NCBI RefSeq assembly: GCF_000283155.1
Contig: NW_004454267.1
Span: forward strand, 1,785,956-1,849,955
Length of the DNA stretch: 64,000 nt
DNA from: Ceratotherium simum simum
Taxonomy: Eukaryota; Chordata; Mammalia; Perissodactyla; Rhinocerotidae
Direction of reading: 5' to 3'
How positions within the stretch are numbered: the stretch's first letter is position 1; every line of letters begins with the position of its first letter. The notes below the pieces were generated by a model, which saw nothing but the letters and a program-made list of their open reading frames with translations, made no database searches and had not been told where the DNA came from. This document shows positions 20,730 to 32,969 of this stretch, in pieces. The translations under genes were made by a program, and so were the position numbers.

Positions 20730-21337
20730 ATTGTGAGAGCCATCAGTGTAACTTGAAATTTTCTAGTAGCCACGTCTTCAAAAAAAGTAAAAAGAAGGGG
20801 CCGGCCCCGTGGCTTAGCGGTTAAGTGCGTGTGCTCCGCTGCTGGCGGCCCGGGTTCAGATCCCGGGCGCACACTGACGCACCGCTTCTCCGGCCATGCT
20901 GAGGCCATGTCCCACATACAGCAACTAGAAGGATGTGCAGCTATGACATACAACTATCTACTGGGGCTTTGGGGGGAAAAAAAAAGGAGGAGGATTGGCA
21001 ATAGATGTTAGCTCAGAGCCGGTCTTCCTCAGCCAAAAGAGGAGGATTGGCATGGATGTTAGCTCAGGGCTGATCTTCCTCAAAAATAATTAAATAAACA
21101 AAGTAAAAAGAAATGTGAGAGATTTACTTGAATAATCTATAATATTTAACACAATATATTAAAAATATTATCATTTCATCATGTAATCAATATGAAAAGG
21201 CATCAATGCGATATGGTACATTGCCTGGTTTGTACTTCGTCCTTCCTACACCTAGAGCACAGCTCAACTGGACGTGGCCGCATTTCAAGAGCCCGGTAGC
21301 CCCACGCGGCCAGTGGCCACCATGCTGGACAGCACAG
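20730..21337 (+). mobile_element. MER3 hAT-Charlie element split by an ERE
   Basis: The left part (20730-20796) has GAAATTTTCTAGTAGCCACG and AAAAAAGTAAAAAGAA. The right part (21100-21337) has AACACAATATATTAAAAATA, CATGTAATCAATATGAAAAG, CAGTGGCCACCATGCTGGAC and the end AGCACAG. The ERE occupies the middle. Confidence 0.85.
20797..21099 (+). mobile_element. ERE SINE, long form with two tail modules, perfect TSD
   Basis: Head GGGGCCGGCCCCGTGGCTTA, B-box-like GGGTTCAGATCCCGGG, body to ACTATCTACTGGGGCTTTGG, then two modules (TAGATGTTAGCTCAGAGCCG and GGATGTTAGCTCAGGGCTGA). Target duplication AAAGTAAAAAGAA at 20784-20796 and 21100-21112. The 60-codon frame at 20829-21011 is SINE sequence. Confidence 0.97.
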
Positions 21338-22200
21338 CTCTGGAGCTAAGGTGTGAAGTGACTGCTTAGATGTTTACAACAAATTGGTCATCAGTCAACA
21401 ATCGCTTGTTAAATATCTTTTCCCAACCGGTGCATCATGATTGACAAGCTGATCCTGGGCTCAAATGGTCTATTAGGACCTGCAGTAGGGGCTGCCAAGG
21501 CCTTTCTCCACAGCCAGGGCCTCCTCCAGCGGAAAGGGCTGCAGTCAGAGCCGCCTGCCACAGCCTCCACCCCACTACCTGCCTCTTTCTTGGACTTGCA
21601 ATATGAGAGTCTTCTCCCCATCTTTCACTTAAATGAACTCACACTTTACGGCAAAAAAAAAAAGTAAATCCTTCTCTGAAAAGGCCTTTTCCCTACTGAC
21701 CACCTAGGGATGTGTAGAGTTTGATGGTGTCTATAAAAATCTTCCCCACAGGAGCATGCAGTCTAGCAGGGGCAGTGCCAAATCCCACGCAAAAAAAAAA
21801 ATTAATTAATTACGGATTCAGTAAAAACCAGTTGCTGACTGCTTGGAACAAGGGCTATCCAACATAGGAAGCAGGTACCACGATGAGAAAACTGAGATCA
21901 GAAAGAGGAATGAATTACCCACCTGACGCAGTGGGAGTTCCAGAAGGAAGAGGACAGCAGGGAATAGTCACCCCTCCCAAATTTTACTCATCTGCTCACT
22001 TTTCCATTTTTACCCTATCCACGTAGCATCTGTAGTTTTCTTTATTTACCAATGCCCTTTAAATCAACTTATCTATTTTTTTCTTTAACGAACTCATTTA
22101 AAAAGGAAACGTTACCCACAAATTGGAGGAAAAACAAGTATAATAATTTGCCATAAACAGAACGTAACTAGAAAAATAAACAGATAGCTATTAATTTCTT
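21338..22200. other. Unannotated; weak reverse MIR at about 21865-21940
   Basis: GATGAGAAAACTGAGATCAG is MIR-like. A (TTAA)-rich run lies at 21800-21815. Nothing else is recognised. Confidence 0.4.
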
Positions 22201-23677
22201 TAAAGTTTGTTTATGCACCACGTGAAATTATCTTGTGTGCCACCAGTTCACATGGAACACTTCAGAAAAGGCTGCCACAGAGAAGCTGAGACCTGGTCTT
22301 TGCCTGGCTGGCTGGGAAGAGTTGGTGTACGAGGAGAGGGAGGGAAGACCCCAGGTGGGGCGCACAGTACTTGGAGAAAGGTGCAGAGGGGGACGTGGCT
22401 GGAGCACGGAGCACGGAAAGCAGAGAGGAAACTGACATCCGAGTAATTAAATCACCACAAACAGATCCAGGTACGTGCGATAACACGTTGGGTTGGATTT
22501 AACACGTTGGGAATACGGACTGACACACTTTGGAAATATTTTAAAAGCAAGAACTGAAACAATAGCGTTCTCGTAACTCCCAGTTAACCAGAAAACAATT
22601 AATCCAAGCCCCAACTGCAGCTCCCCAGGGTTTCCCAATCCTGTCGTCTGATTGCACTTTTCCGGTGGGGGGAAAAAATCCTATTTCCTGGACGCCTGAA
22701 TGCAGGTGTCCAAGGTTGGCGGGGGGGTGGGAAAGGAGAAAAAGAGATGAGCATCCGATCCGAGGATGTTGACACTGGAACACCATCCCCCTCTGAGGTG
22801 TGTGTGTGTGTGTGGCCGCGCGCCTGTGAATTCTCCAAGGGCCACTCCAGGCCATCAAAGAGACACACATACCTTGTAAAAGATCAACTTCTAAATTGGT
22901 CTGGGCAAGTCTAGCCAGGCTGAATTCCACCGGGAAGGGCCAGCCTGACCTTCGATCTGGGCTGAGCTGACATCTGCAAACATGAGACTTTTGCACGTGT
23001 GTCACATCAGCCCCTCTCCCTGCCAGTGGCTGCCTCCTCCGGGCTGGAAACCTTGACAGTGACGAGCAGTCCCAGAGAAGACTCTTGCCTGCTCTCTCGA
23101 ATGAAATGCAGTGCGGCTTTCCTGCCTGCAGAAGCCAGAGACGATGCTCTAAAAAGCTCTTGGAAAAGAAAATCGTATATTCCACAATACGATATTCGTT
23201 AGAAGCTAGCACGGCATTTTATAAAGTCGTATATAATGCCAGCGTAGCTGTAAAAAAATTATTCTTCAGCCCCAGAAAGGCATATAAATCCCTGCAAAGT
23301 GCAGGTTTTTCTTTTAAAAAGTGGTTTAATTCTCAGCACCTTTTGCCCCTGTTCATTCCCGGGAGACAGCGGCCTTCTTGCAGAACTGCAATGCTGCCCC
23401 AGCTCCTGGGTGCGAGATGCTACATTTCGAAGTCCAAGGAAGCTCCCCCAAGCCTTGGTCTTCTGGGGAAACAGGTGTGGGAAGCTCCTTAAGATCTCTT
23501 CCGCTCCACCTGCTCCGTGACAGCCTCCCACGATACTGCACAAATGCCAGTGTTAAGGAGGACTTCATCTTCCCTCCAAACGTGTCCTTTATTCACACAT
23601 TTCTATCTCAATTTCTTTTGCGCCCTCCCCCTACTTGCCCAAATCCTGCCCTGTCCACTCTACTTATTAATGGCCCT
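22201..23677. other. About 1.5 kb without recognised repeats
   Basis: Holds a short (TG)n run at 22798-22815. Frames such as 22541-23212 (reverse) are open for over 200 codons, but the translation has no family I know and reads through low-complexity sequence. Confidence 0.4.
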
Positions 23678-24165
23678 CAAATCTGTCCCCGCCTCTCCTT
23701 TCCCGCTGTCACCGCCCTAGTTCAGGCCTTCAGCAGAGCTCTTCTGGACCTCTTCTGGTCCCCTTGCCTCCAGGCTCACCTTTCCAATCCACTCCCCAAG
23801 CAGCAGCCAGAATGCTCTTCTCAGAAAGATCTTGGACCATGTTGCTCTCCTGCTCAAACACCTTCAGTGGCTCCCCACTGCCTACCCGATAAATCTCAAG
23901 CCCCCTAACGTGGACTACATTATCTGGGCCTGTGTCTACCTCATCAGTCTCATCTCTTGTTCTTCTCTGCTCCTCAACCTGTTCTCCGTTAATACCATAT
24001 TTCTTGTGATCTCCCGATAGGACCCATTATTTCATCTCTGTTCTCTCTGTTGGGAACGGCCTGTGCGTCCCCTCATCCCTGCCTCTCCTGGCCTACTCTC
24101 ACTCACCCTTTAGGACATGGTGTGGGCAACGGCTCCTCCAGGAAGCCTTCCGGGAGTGTTCCTGG
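23678..24165 (+). mobile_element. L2 LINE fragment
   Basis: CCAAGCAGCAGCCAGAATGC, TTGGACCATGTTGCTCTCCT, GTGGCTCCCCACTGCCTACC and CTCAACCTGTTCTCCG. An internal L2 part, lacking the extreme 3' tail. Confidence 0.85.
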
Positions 24166-24372
24166 TTGTACTGGGTGCTCCTACATTATCAGAGACCTGA
24201 GAACACCCCACAAGGAGAAACATCAAAAGTCCATTTATCTTACAATTCAACTATAAATGGTCAAGAAAAACAGAAAAGGACAGAGAGAGACCGCAAGACG
24301 ACGCACTTAAATAGCGTAGGTGACCCTGTTCACTATTTCACACCATCTTGCAATGATACGTTTCTTCCTCTA

Positions 24373-24912
24373 GCCTAGAGGTCCTTGTCTAGGTATCCAC
24401 GGACTTAGAAGGTCCATGGAGAGAATTCTGGGGGTCTTTAATATGTACGTATTTATTTTCATAATTATTTTCACTAACTCTAACCAAAATTTAGCATGTC
24501 CTTCAGTTATGAACGTGGGCACCAGACTCCGGAGGTATTAGCAAGTATTATTACCTGAGACTCTGACACCAATAGAAATTATAGAGAGTTTCATACCACA
24601 TTACTTTGGTAGTAGACGTCTCACAATATTATTTACACTTGTCACTACTTCAAGATTACGGTAGTTATTAGGCCTGCCGCCAAACCCAGTTACTTAAAGT
24701 GTTAATAAAGATGCAAATGCATTATTACTCCACACATCTGTTGTTTTTATAGATATTCGGATAGCTGTATTTCAAAATAAGTGCTTTGCTTTGCAATCCT
24801 ATGCATTTACTTTTTGCATTTAAAAATATTATTCAGAGAAGGGGGCCACAGCTTTCACCAGATGCCAAAGGGGTCCATGACCCTGAAGAGGTTACAGAGC
24901 CCTGCTCTAGAT
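24373..24912 (+). mobile_element. hAT-type DNA transposon remnant
   Basis: GGTCCATGGAGAGAATTCTG, CTAACTCTAACCAAAATTTA, CACCAATAGAAATTATAGAG, ATGCCAAAGGGGTCCATGAC and GAAGAGGTTACAGAGCCCTG follow a known mammalian hAT-type repeat of about 540 bp. I cannot name the exact family. Confidence 0.7.
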
Positions 24913-25019
24913 GGGAGCTCCGTGGGTGCAGGGCACCGGCTCCCTCATCTTCTGAATCTTGTACCTGAAGCAGCCGTCAGTGGACAGTAGAGATTTTTTC
25001 ACATGAACTGAGATGTTCT

Positions 25020-25135
25020 ATCTATTAATCTATCCTTCCTTCTTTGCTTTCTCCCTTTATTCCATCCTTCCTTTCTTCCTTCCATCTGTCCGTCTGTTGT
25101 CTTCCATCTGTCTCTCCATCTATCTAATCCCATCT
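25020..25135. repeat. Pyrimidine-rich TTCC/TCTG low-complexity tract
   Basis: Mixed CTTC, TTCC and ATCTGTC units with no regular period. Confidence 0.75.
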
Positions 25136-25482
25136 ACAGTTCTGACTATTGACACCCTTGCAGTTGGCCCCCAGATCCAGTCCTGCAGCACAGCTGGGCA
25201 CTCGGTCAGGAGGAAACGTGAATCGTGTGAAAAAGGTGACACCATTCTCCTGAGTGGCCTCGGGCATGTCACCGAATGTGCCTGTGGCTCACTTATCTTC
25301 CAGGCGCCGAACACATTGCTCTGCCTCCAGTGCTCACACCACAGGCTGGGACCCCAAGCCCGGGCGCCGCCACATGCCTGGGTCCACACCATTCACTCCC
25401 CAAAGCCAGGGAGCACTTTGTTTTTTATTTTCAAAATATGAGTCATTGAGCCTTAAAGGAGAGTCACCAAATTCACCAATCT
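25136..25482. other. Unannotated single-copy DNA
   Basis: No recognised repeat or exon. Confidence 0.4.
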
Positions 25483-25737
25483 GTAGGGCACGGTGGTTAA
25501 GAGTTCTGCCTCGGTCCAAATACCAGCTCCCCACTCACTCGCCGTGTGACATCTGAGCTCGGGTGACATTTAACTCGCTCCCCTCCTAGCCTCAGTTTCA
25601 TGATCTGAACGTGAGGACACTAATCACACCTCCTTTCACAGCGTCCCCAGGAACATTAAGGGAGTTAACACACGTCAAGTACTCAGCACAAGGGCCGGCA
25701 CACGGCAAGCACTCAGCAAGTCTTAGCTGTCATCACC
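25483..25737 (+). mobile_element. MIR SINE, near full length
   Basis: GGCACGGTGGTTAAGAGTTC, TCACTCGCCGTGTGACATCT, AGCCTCAGTTTCATGATCTG, CAAGTACTCAGCACAAGGGC and GCACACGGCAAGCACTCAGC. Confidence 0.9.
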
Positions 25738-25844
25738 CAGCACACCCCCAAGGAGGCAGAGCGTGAGGGTGCTGCCATCCAGCACCCAGGAAGATGGAGC
25801 TCAGGAATTCATCTACAGACACCACTCTTTAAAAATGCTTCAAC

Positions 25845-26612
25845 CCACTCATTTCTAAAATGCAAATCACAACAGCAAGATGCTGTGTTTACCCGTTGGT
25901 TTGACACAGATTACAGAGACTGATAAAAACCAGTGCTTTCGAGAGGGAAACGGAAAGTCACTTTGATGGGTGATGTGAACATACCTCTGTATAGGACAAC
26001 TCAGTTACGCCCGTCACAGTGTAGACTGAGCACGCCCTCTGAGCCAGCGACCCCAAATCCAGTCAGCACCCTACAGACGCACACACGCCACTGTGAAAAG
26101 ATACGTGTACAAGAATGGCAGCAGTGTTTAAGACAGGAAAAAAAGAGAAACAATCTGAATGTCCACCAACAGGAAATCAGTTAAACAGAGGATGGAGTAT
26201 TTAATTCATTCAATTAATATTTATCGAACAGTTACTATAGACCAGACACCACGCGGGTGCTAGCCACAGAGCTGGACAAAATAGAAGGCAGTTAAACCTA
26301 AGGAGGAAGAGCCATATATGCTAATAAGAAATGAGAGCTAAGATGGACAGGACAGCAGGTTATCATAAAATGTGTTTCATTCGACTCCAAGGAAACAAAA
26401 TCCCTGCCCAGGCACACACACAACACACACCACACGCATACGCACACATACACATCACACATGTTAATGTGCACAAGAAAATCTGGAAGGAGAAATGAGA
26501 AAGCTGTTGATAGTGATTACCTCTGAATAGCGGAGGAAGGGGTATGGGAGATTTACTTTTCATTTGATTATTTGGTTTTATTTATTTTGTATCTTGTGCT
26601 TATACTGTTTTA
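25845..26612 (+). mobile_element. L1/HAL1-like tail, interrupted
   Basis: 25845-26199 has AAATGCAAATCACAACAGCA, GATACGTGTACAAGAATGGC and AACAATCTGAATGTCCACCA. After an L2/MIR-like insertion it resumes at about 26460 with GCACAAGAAAATCTGGAAGG and TAGTGATTACCTCTGAATAG. A (CA)n microsatellite lies at 26411-26462. Confidence 0.75.
26203..26345 (-). mobile_element. L2 3'-end fragment, reverse
   Basis: TTCATTCAATTAATATTTAT, CAGTTACTATAGACCAGACA, CTAGCCACAGAGCTGGACAA match the reverse L2 tail. It sits inside the L1/HAL1-like element or is an adjoining fragment. Confidence 0.7.
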
Positions 26613-26629
26613 CGTGCTTCCACTCCACA

Positions 26630-27390
26630 GTAAGTCCAGTCGGCTCCACTCTCAGAACATGCCCAGAATCGAGCCACTTGTCCTGGCCTCCACTGCTAAC
26701 AGCCTGGGCCAAACCACCACTGCATTGTCCTAGATATTGCAACAGCCTCCTCTCTCGCCCATCTCCCTGTTCCTGCCCTTGACCAACTAGAATACATTTT
26801 CAGCAGGGCAGCCACGAATCCCATTTTCAAAAGCCAGGCCATGTCACTCCTGTCCTCAAAATCCTCCGAAGGCTTCCCATCATGGAGTAAAAGCCAAGTC
26901 CCTTCTAGCTCCGACAAGACCCTAATGATCAGGCCCCACCTCTGCTCCTCTGTCCTTGCTCACTCCTGCTTTGGCCACACCGGCCTCTGTTGTGCAATGA
27001 ACATACCAAGCACATCCTGCCTCAGGGCCTTTGCACTGACTGCTCCCCATTCCTCCAGCCACCTACAGGGCTCTCCCACTCACGCTCTTCAGTTCTTTGC
27101 TCAAATGTTGCCTCATTTCCATGTGGCCTTCCCTGATCCCACCAAAGTCAAAGGGCAACCCCCCTTCGACTGACCTGGCGTGGCTCACCCTCCCCCTGCC
27201 TAACTTTTCTCTTTAGCACGTATTACCATCTGATATAACATAAACTCACATCTCTCATCACCGTCTATCTACAATGTGAACTCATGAGAGCAGAGACTTC
27301 GGTCCTCTTCACTGCTGTATCTCCAGCCCCTAAAACCGCACCTGGCACATAGCAGGCACTCCACAAATATCCACTGAATGAACTAATCAA
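26630..27390 (+). mobile_element. L2 LINE, longest copy in the window
   Basis: About 760 bp in order: GATATTGCAACAGCCTCCTC, AAGCCAGGCCATGTCACTCC, GGCTTCCCATCATGGAG, CTGCCTCAGGGCCTTTGCAC, CTTCACTGCTGTATCTCCAG and GCACCTGGCACATAGCAGGC. Fossil LINE2; open frames are not maintained. Confidence 0.95.
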
Positions 27391-28241
27391 CAATATAATA
27401 ACAGGATAATATAATACACTATGGATAACAGCAACTATGAAAAACAAATCCAGAAAAAGAGCTCATCTCCCAAAAAGAAAATGAAAAAATAAATAAATAA
27501 AAATTACAAAAACAAACACGTTTCCAGCCACCGCCGCCCTCAGAGAACAGGGTGGAGGAACGCCCAAGGACAAACTAACACGTAAACGGCTCGATCCCGC
27601 GCAGCACACAGCGGCCTGGTTGTTCTAGGCCGATGCCCCGCACACAGGACTCTCTCATGACTCCGGAGAGTGAAGACCAGCCTGGATGAAGGCGGTTCAG
27701 TTGAGTCCAGGAACTAGGCAGTAAATACCAGCCGGTCTGAACACGCTACGGCGTCAGCCCCAAAGCCACAGACTATTTCCGGGTGTCAGGCGAGCCCACA
27801 CCCTCCTGAGAGCGCCAAACCACAGCAGATCTGCCAACCCCACGCCTGCATCTTCTAGAGGACCAGGCTCCAGGCCACGCCTGGGACTCCGCCCTCCTGC
27901 CACCAGGCGCCCAGCCTGCTGCCTGAAAGTGACTCAGCCACGGTTCAGAGCTGAGCCTGGGGTCTCCATCCCCCAGGAGCGCACCAGGGGCCCTTCCCCT
28001 TTCTGTGTCTCAGGGTTTGCTGGCTTTTAAATGGGGAGAGGAGCCTTAGAGCACGCCTTTGTATCTCTGAAAGGCTTGGCATGGGCTAAGTCGTTTATAA
28101 CCCCAGCCCACATGGCGTCACTTGAGAGCCAAAGACTTAAAATCGAGTGACATTTATAGGGAGGTGCCCAACCAGTGGATTTCACCCAAACTCCCCAGCA
28201 CGGTTTCATTACACAGTCTCTGCGAACCATACTTGTTAGGC
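27391..28241. other. Unannotated; A-rich run then CpG-containing single-copy DNA
   Basis: 27476-27510 is A-rich with AATAAATAAATAAA. 27520-27960 has scattered CpGs and no recognised repeat. Confidence 0.4.
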
Positions 28242-28457
28242 CAGTCGTTCTCAGCTAGGGGCGAGTGTGCCCCCAGCGGACACTCGGCCGTGTCTGGAGA
28301 CATTTTTGGTTGTCGCATCTGGGGATGGGGGTGCTACTGGCATCTAGTGGGTGGAGGCCAGGGATGCTGCTAAACCTCCTATGGTACATAGGGCAGCCTC
28401 CGCAATGAAGAATGATCCAGTCCCAAATGTCAGGAGTGCCAAGGCTGAGCAACCCTG
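28242..28457 (+). mobile_element. MER20 hAT-Charlie element
   Basis: CAGTCGTTCTCAGCTAGGGG, GTCTGGAGACATTTTTGGTT, GGTGCTACTGGCATCTAGTG, GCCAGGGATGCTGCTAAACC and the end GCAACCCTG. Confidence 0.95.
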
Positions 28458-29164
28458 GTTTGTGGATCAGCAGGGTGGATGAGGTTGCCGGGGAAGGAAG
28501 ACCCTTAGGTGACAGACAGGCTGGAGGCAGAACAGGGCTGATGAGAGCCTGTCCACCCTCCACCGGGGGCCACTGAGATGGGTCTTGGCCACCAGCTGTC
28601 TAAGGAAGCTGGCTGAGCCTCTAGGTCACAGGTCAGCTCCACTGGCTGGCCACATCTGAACACACCCCGAGCCAGACACGGGCTTCCGAGGCTGCGGGAG
28701 AGGTGAGGCCCAGGGGGCCAGCTGCTGACGTGTTTCCTCTTTAGAAGAACTGTCCCTGCCTCTGCCATTCTGCTGACTGCTCGGCGTCCAGGCTGGCCTG
28801 CACTTCACTCATGGTAACAACACAGGCCACCCCTGTCCCACATGCAGGCCAATGTCCCAGCCCCCTCACAGGACTCAAGCACCTGGCTCAGCTGCCAAAA
28901 ACATCCTGATATTTTAACTAACACTACCCCGCCCCCTGCAAACAGGGAACCAGCCATCCTAACAGAGAAGGAAGAATATTCCAGAAAGCAAACCCCTGCA
29001 AAGACAAAATACCAACGTCCTCAGCGTGGCCCAGGCTGGGGCAGACAATGTAGGGGGCCTGAAGAGCTCTCGCTCCCTAGGCCTGCTCCTGACACAATAA
29101 AGAAAGAGGGGAGCTGGTGTTTACAAGTGACAACGGGGTATCCTCGGCTCGTTTTCTAAAGAGC
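28458..29164. other. Unannotated single-copy DNA
   Basis: No recognised repeat or gene. Confidence 0.4.
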
Positions 29165-29290
29165 CCTAAGGAGATAGGTGGTGTTGTGGCTGCTTTAACT
29201 AGTGGGGAAACTGAGGCCCGGGAGGCTGAAAATCTTCTCGAAGGGGATGTATTCAGTGAGTGAAGAGGCCAGAGTTGGAACCCAGGACTA
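29165..29290 (-). mobile_element. MIR fragment, reverse
   Basis: AGTGGGGAAACTGAGGCCCG and CCAGAGTTGGAACCCAGGAC are the reverse MIR core. Confidence 0.75.
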
Positions 29291-29297
29291 TCAGAGT

Positions 29298-29480
29298 GAC
29301 ACTAATGTTTGCTACACGCCAGGCACCATTCTGTCGCTTAATACATATCAACCGATTTGAGCATCCCTAAACCCTGGGAGGCGGCTACTGCGGGTACTCT
29401 CGCATTTTTCAAAGAAACTGAGGCATGGAGGGATCAGCTGGCATGTGGAAGGTCTCAGGACAGTAAGTGGTGAGCCAGGT
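29298..29480 (-). mobile_element. MIR SINE, reverse
   Basis: GCTACACGCCAGGCACCATT, GAAACTGAGGCATGGAGGGA and CAGGACAGTAAGTGG. A second reverse MIR in tandem with 29165-29290. Confidence 0.8.
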
Positions 29481-31774
29481 GGTCTGCTGTGAAGTTGACA
29501 AGGCCCTTTCCTGCCTCGCCAAGCGGCCACACAGGGTGGCAAGGTCCCGGCTGCTCTTGTCTACTCTGCAGCTGAGATGCTAGGAGGAGTGAGATTTTTG
29601 TCTGTCCAGAGGGCGCCACAAACACTATGCCCCAGGGGCCCATGGGGGAAGTGAATGAATAGAGCAGGCCCTGTGGGGACTTTTATGAACAGGGGACCCT
29701 GGTGACCCCAGCCAAAGCTCACATCTAGAGGCTCAATGTGGCTTTACCTTCCAATTTTCCAAAAATCCTCTAACACACTTCTTCCCCCACAAAAAACCCC
29801 ATAAAAACTTCTGGAGGATCAACAACCCATGTGCTCTTGGGAAATGGCCACCAGGAGGCCCCTATACAGCTCTGGGTCTCAGATCACAGACTGCCAAAGT
29901 CCCCTCCTGCCTCCCATCACCCGTGCCCAATTATAACTGGGGCAGTGAGCATCTGGCAAAGACGTCGCTTCAGGCCCCTTGTGTAGCTGGAGTTTCTTGC
30001 TTCTAGCATTGAGCTGGCTGGCTTTCTCCTTCTCGGGACAATAAAACTGTACCCTGTCCTCAGCCCCACCCATCTGGCACCTGCACCATAGCTAACTTCA
30101 GTTTTCCATCCCATCTTCTTCCCCTCAGTGGAAAAATAAGAACTACAGTTCCCAGAAGAAAATTAGAAGACGGTTATTATTATTAATAAGATGTTCCTTT
30201 CCAAAAAGGCAATTGACGCGGGCAGAGAGGGTTGCACGGAGGTTGGAGGTTGGAGCTGGGGCCCACCCCACCTCTCCAACCTGCTGGGAGGCGACATCCC
30301 AGCCTCCCAGCCAGAACCCTTGAGCTGGCGAAATGGCAACGCGCTGGCCCTCCCAGTGGTTCTCAGAGGCACAAGGAGAGGCAGGGGCGCTTCTGAGAAA
30401 CCAGATTGAAATGCTAGGACGGTTTTATTTCCCGGAGGTGTGACAGAGAAAGAGAAAGGCAGAGTTTGCAAAGGCTTTGCTTGCTGGCAGAAATCATCTC
30501 TCTTCTCTGTCTGTCTGTCTGCTCTGGGGCTGCAAGGAGGAGCTGAGGGCCTGCCCTGTCCCCCTTCTCACCCTAGACCTTAGTCCCTCCCCGGGTGAAG
30601 AAGCCCTTCACTGCCTTGAAGCCATGACAGCCAGAAGGGGTGTGAGTGAGAGATAAGACTCAGAGCATTGTCCCCTGCCTGGGGCATCTCTTCTCACATA
30701 CGTGGGCCCTCTGATACTGCATTTAGCACAGTGGTGTTTAGAATGTTCCTATCTCGCCTTGGTTATGGGGAGAGGTTGTCACCAACAGAATGACAGCTAT
30801 GATCCTCTGCCCAGGAAAATGGTCCTAGACCCACAACTGGGTATTTAGCGCCAAGAGCTTCACCTCGCATCCATTCCGGGACCTCTCTTCAGTTTGAAGA
30901 CCCCCTACTTCATCACAACAGGACAGGAGATGACAGTGACTCACCCTGGGAAATCCCAGTGGCAGTGCTGTGTTAGCAAAGGGCAGGTGGCAGGCTTACT
31001 GTCCAGGTCCGTCCCCGAAGGAAACAGACGCCACCCTCCTAGGGGTTAACGTGGAGACTTTACAAAGAGATGCCTGCAAGGGGAAACCAACAAAGGAGGT
31101 CGCTGTGCAGCAGGGCTGGCCAAGGCGGAGGGCTGTCACCACCCCTGGAGGGGTGTCATCAGATCCTGGAGGGAGAAGCTGTAGCTACGGGACAGGGCGG
31201 CCCAGCAGGAGCTGTGGACCTCACAGGTGGAGAAAGCCAACCCACGGAAAATGAGCCCCATCCCGCTGTCCTCCCACCGGCCCATCCCCTGCCAGCGCCT
31301 CCCCTCGGCTGAAGCAACGACAAGCCCCCATTGATGAAATCTATCAAGGTGAGCCTCTGGGGACCCAGAGAAGGGAGCGGAAGCGTGGAGAGTGGATCTG
31401 CTGGGGTGTGGGTGGACAGAGGACACTCCGCTTCATCTCAGCTGACACCACTCTAACACCCAAGGCGGAATCGGCAAGAGGATGGGTGAAGAAGACGTGG
31501 GCTGTTGATCCTCCACGCTGGGCCTAAATCTCCCGTTGTCAGGAACCACGTTTCTCATCTGACTGGCTACGGAGCAGGAGCAGCACGAAGAATCCTGGTC
31601 TGCCACCAAGATGCTGAGCAAACGCACACGTTGCTGGACCACTCTGGGTTTGCTCAGGTGCAGAATACAAAGGCAGACCTCAGACCCCCGGGGAGCCCTG
31701 AGGGGTGGGGGGGCGTGGCAAACTCTGTAGGAGACCAAGGCCCGGGCTGGGGTTCTCCCTCTGCCTCTCAGCAG
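29481..31774. other. 2.3 kb without recognised repeats
   Basis: The longest stretch in which I recognise no transposon. Only a short (TCTG)n run at 30503-30520 stands out. No strong exon could be assigned. Confidence 0.4.
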
Positions 31775-31930
31775 TGCTAGGGTCTTGGACCAAATACTTA
31801 ACCTCTCAACGCCTCAGTCTTCACCTGCAAAGGAGGGGAACGAGGCACCTCCCCAAGCACTGCTGTCATGATTACACGACATCACGCATCAAAAGTGCTT
31901 AGCACAGTCCCAGGCACAGAGAAAACATGC
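31775..31930 (+). mobile_element. MIR SINE fragment
   Basis: CCAAATACTTAACCTCTCAA, CGCCTCAGTCTTCACCTGCA, AAAAGTGCTTAGCACAGTCC follow the MIR 3' two-thirds. Confidence 0.8.
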
Positions 31931-32530
31931 AAAATTGTAACAGGAAGCAGCATCCGAGGTTCTTTCTGGTTCTTAAATTCTACGAGTCCGGGCCCTGCGT
32001 TCTGACTGTTATGTCCTTCATGCACCTGGAGCTCTGTCACGCTGCTATTTCACGTGAAGGTGATTTTCTTGACTGAATTGTCTCAATAACTAGAACCTTC
32101 AAACCCAGCCTGAACGTTCTAGCACCGGACGCTTCTCTTTTTAAGCTCCCCGGTTTGCGGAGCCCTGCCCAAAAACTCTATAGAGAAGACAGACTAAGCC
32201 TCAAAGGTCTTGGTACATGTGATATTTACGCCACACGTCAGCAGTGCCTCCTCACCGAGCCTTCGGCTTGTACTTCGACGTAAATCCGGCGACACTGCCT
32301 TGTTGCTCAGCTGGCAGCACCGTGGGCCTGAGATGGCGGGGGCTCTGTGAGAAGACGCTGGAAGGGAACGGTGAGTGTCTCCTCCCCAGCGTGCCATCAC
32401 TCTGCTGGCGCTCTGCAGGGCGGACCCTCCCACAGCCTGGAGCCTCGGCTCCTCACCCTGGAATTCACTTCCCATGGGCAGATGTTTCCAAACCCATCTG
32501 CGCTGGGTGGCCAAGTGAGCGATCTCTATC
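31931..32530. other. Unannotated single-copy DNA
   Basis: No recognised repeat or exon. Confidence 0.4.
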
Positions 32531-32945
32531 TGGCTCTATATTTATCAATAACTGTAGCTATAACTAGACCTACCACCGTGTCTACATCTAATCTACATCT
32601 ATATCTACATTCACAGCTACACCTACCTCATATCTCCATCTATATCTAGTCTATATCTATACCTAATCTATATTTATACCTACATCTAATCTATATTTAG
32701 CATATATATACACATTGTATTGTATAGGTTATAATAATAGACATTAGATATAGATATAACAGATATACAGATTACATATAGAGATTAGATATAGATATAA
32801 AAATAGATAATAATAATACATTAATTATATATTATTAAGTTACAGATCTATATCTATATATCTAATCTCTATATCGAATACAGCTATAATCTCTATACAT
32901 CTATGTCTATATCTATGTCTTTATCTATATATTATCTATATTTTA
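32531..32945. repeat. AT-rich (ATCTAT)n tract that switches strand twice
   Basis: 32570-32700 is (ATCTAC/ATCTAT)n; 32735-32815 is the complement-type (ATAGAT)n; 32848-32945 returns to (ATCTAT)n. GAGATTAGATATAGATATA (32781-32799) is nearly the reverse complement of 32850-32870, so a hairpin can form. Confidence 0.9.
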
Positions 32946-32969
32946 GCAACAAGTCAGTGAAGGAGACGT

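Noticed and set aside
20829..21011. Recurrent peptide (GGPGSDPGR...YNYLLGLWG) shared by frames at 20829 and 54686
   Set aside because: The similarity comes from the ERE DNA itself, not from a protein family.
22541..23212. Reverse-strand frame of 223 codons
   Set aside because: No recognisable domain, no supporting splice sites, and it includes low-complexity TG-repeat translation.
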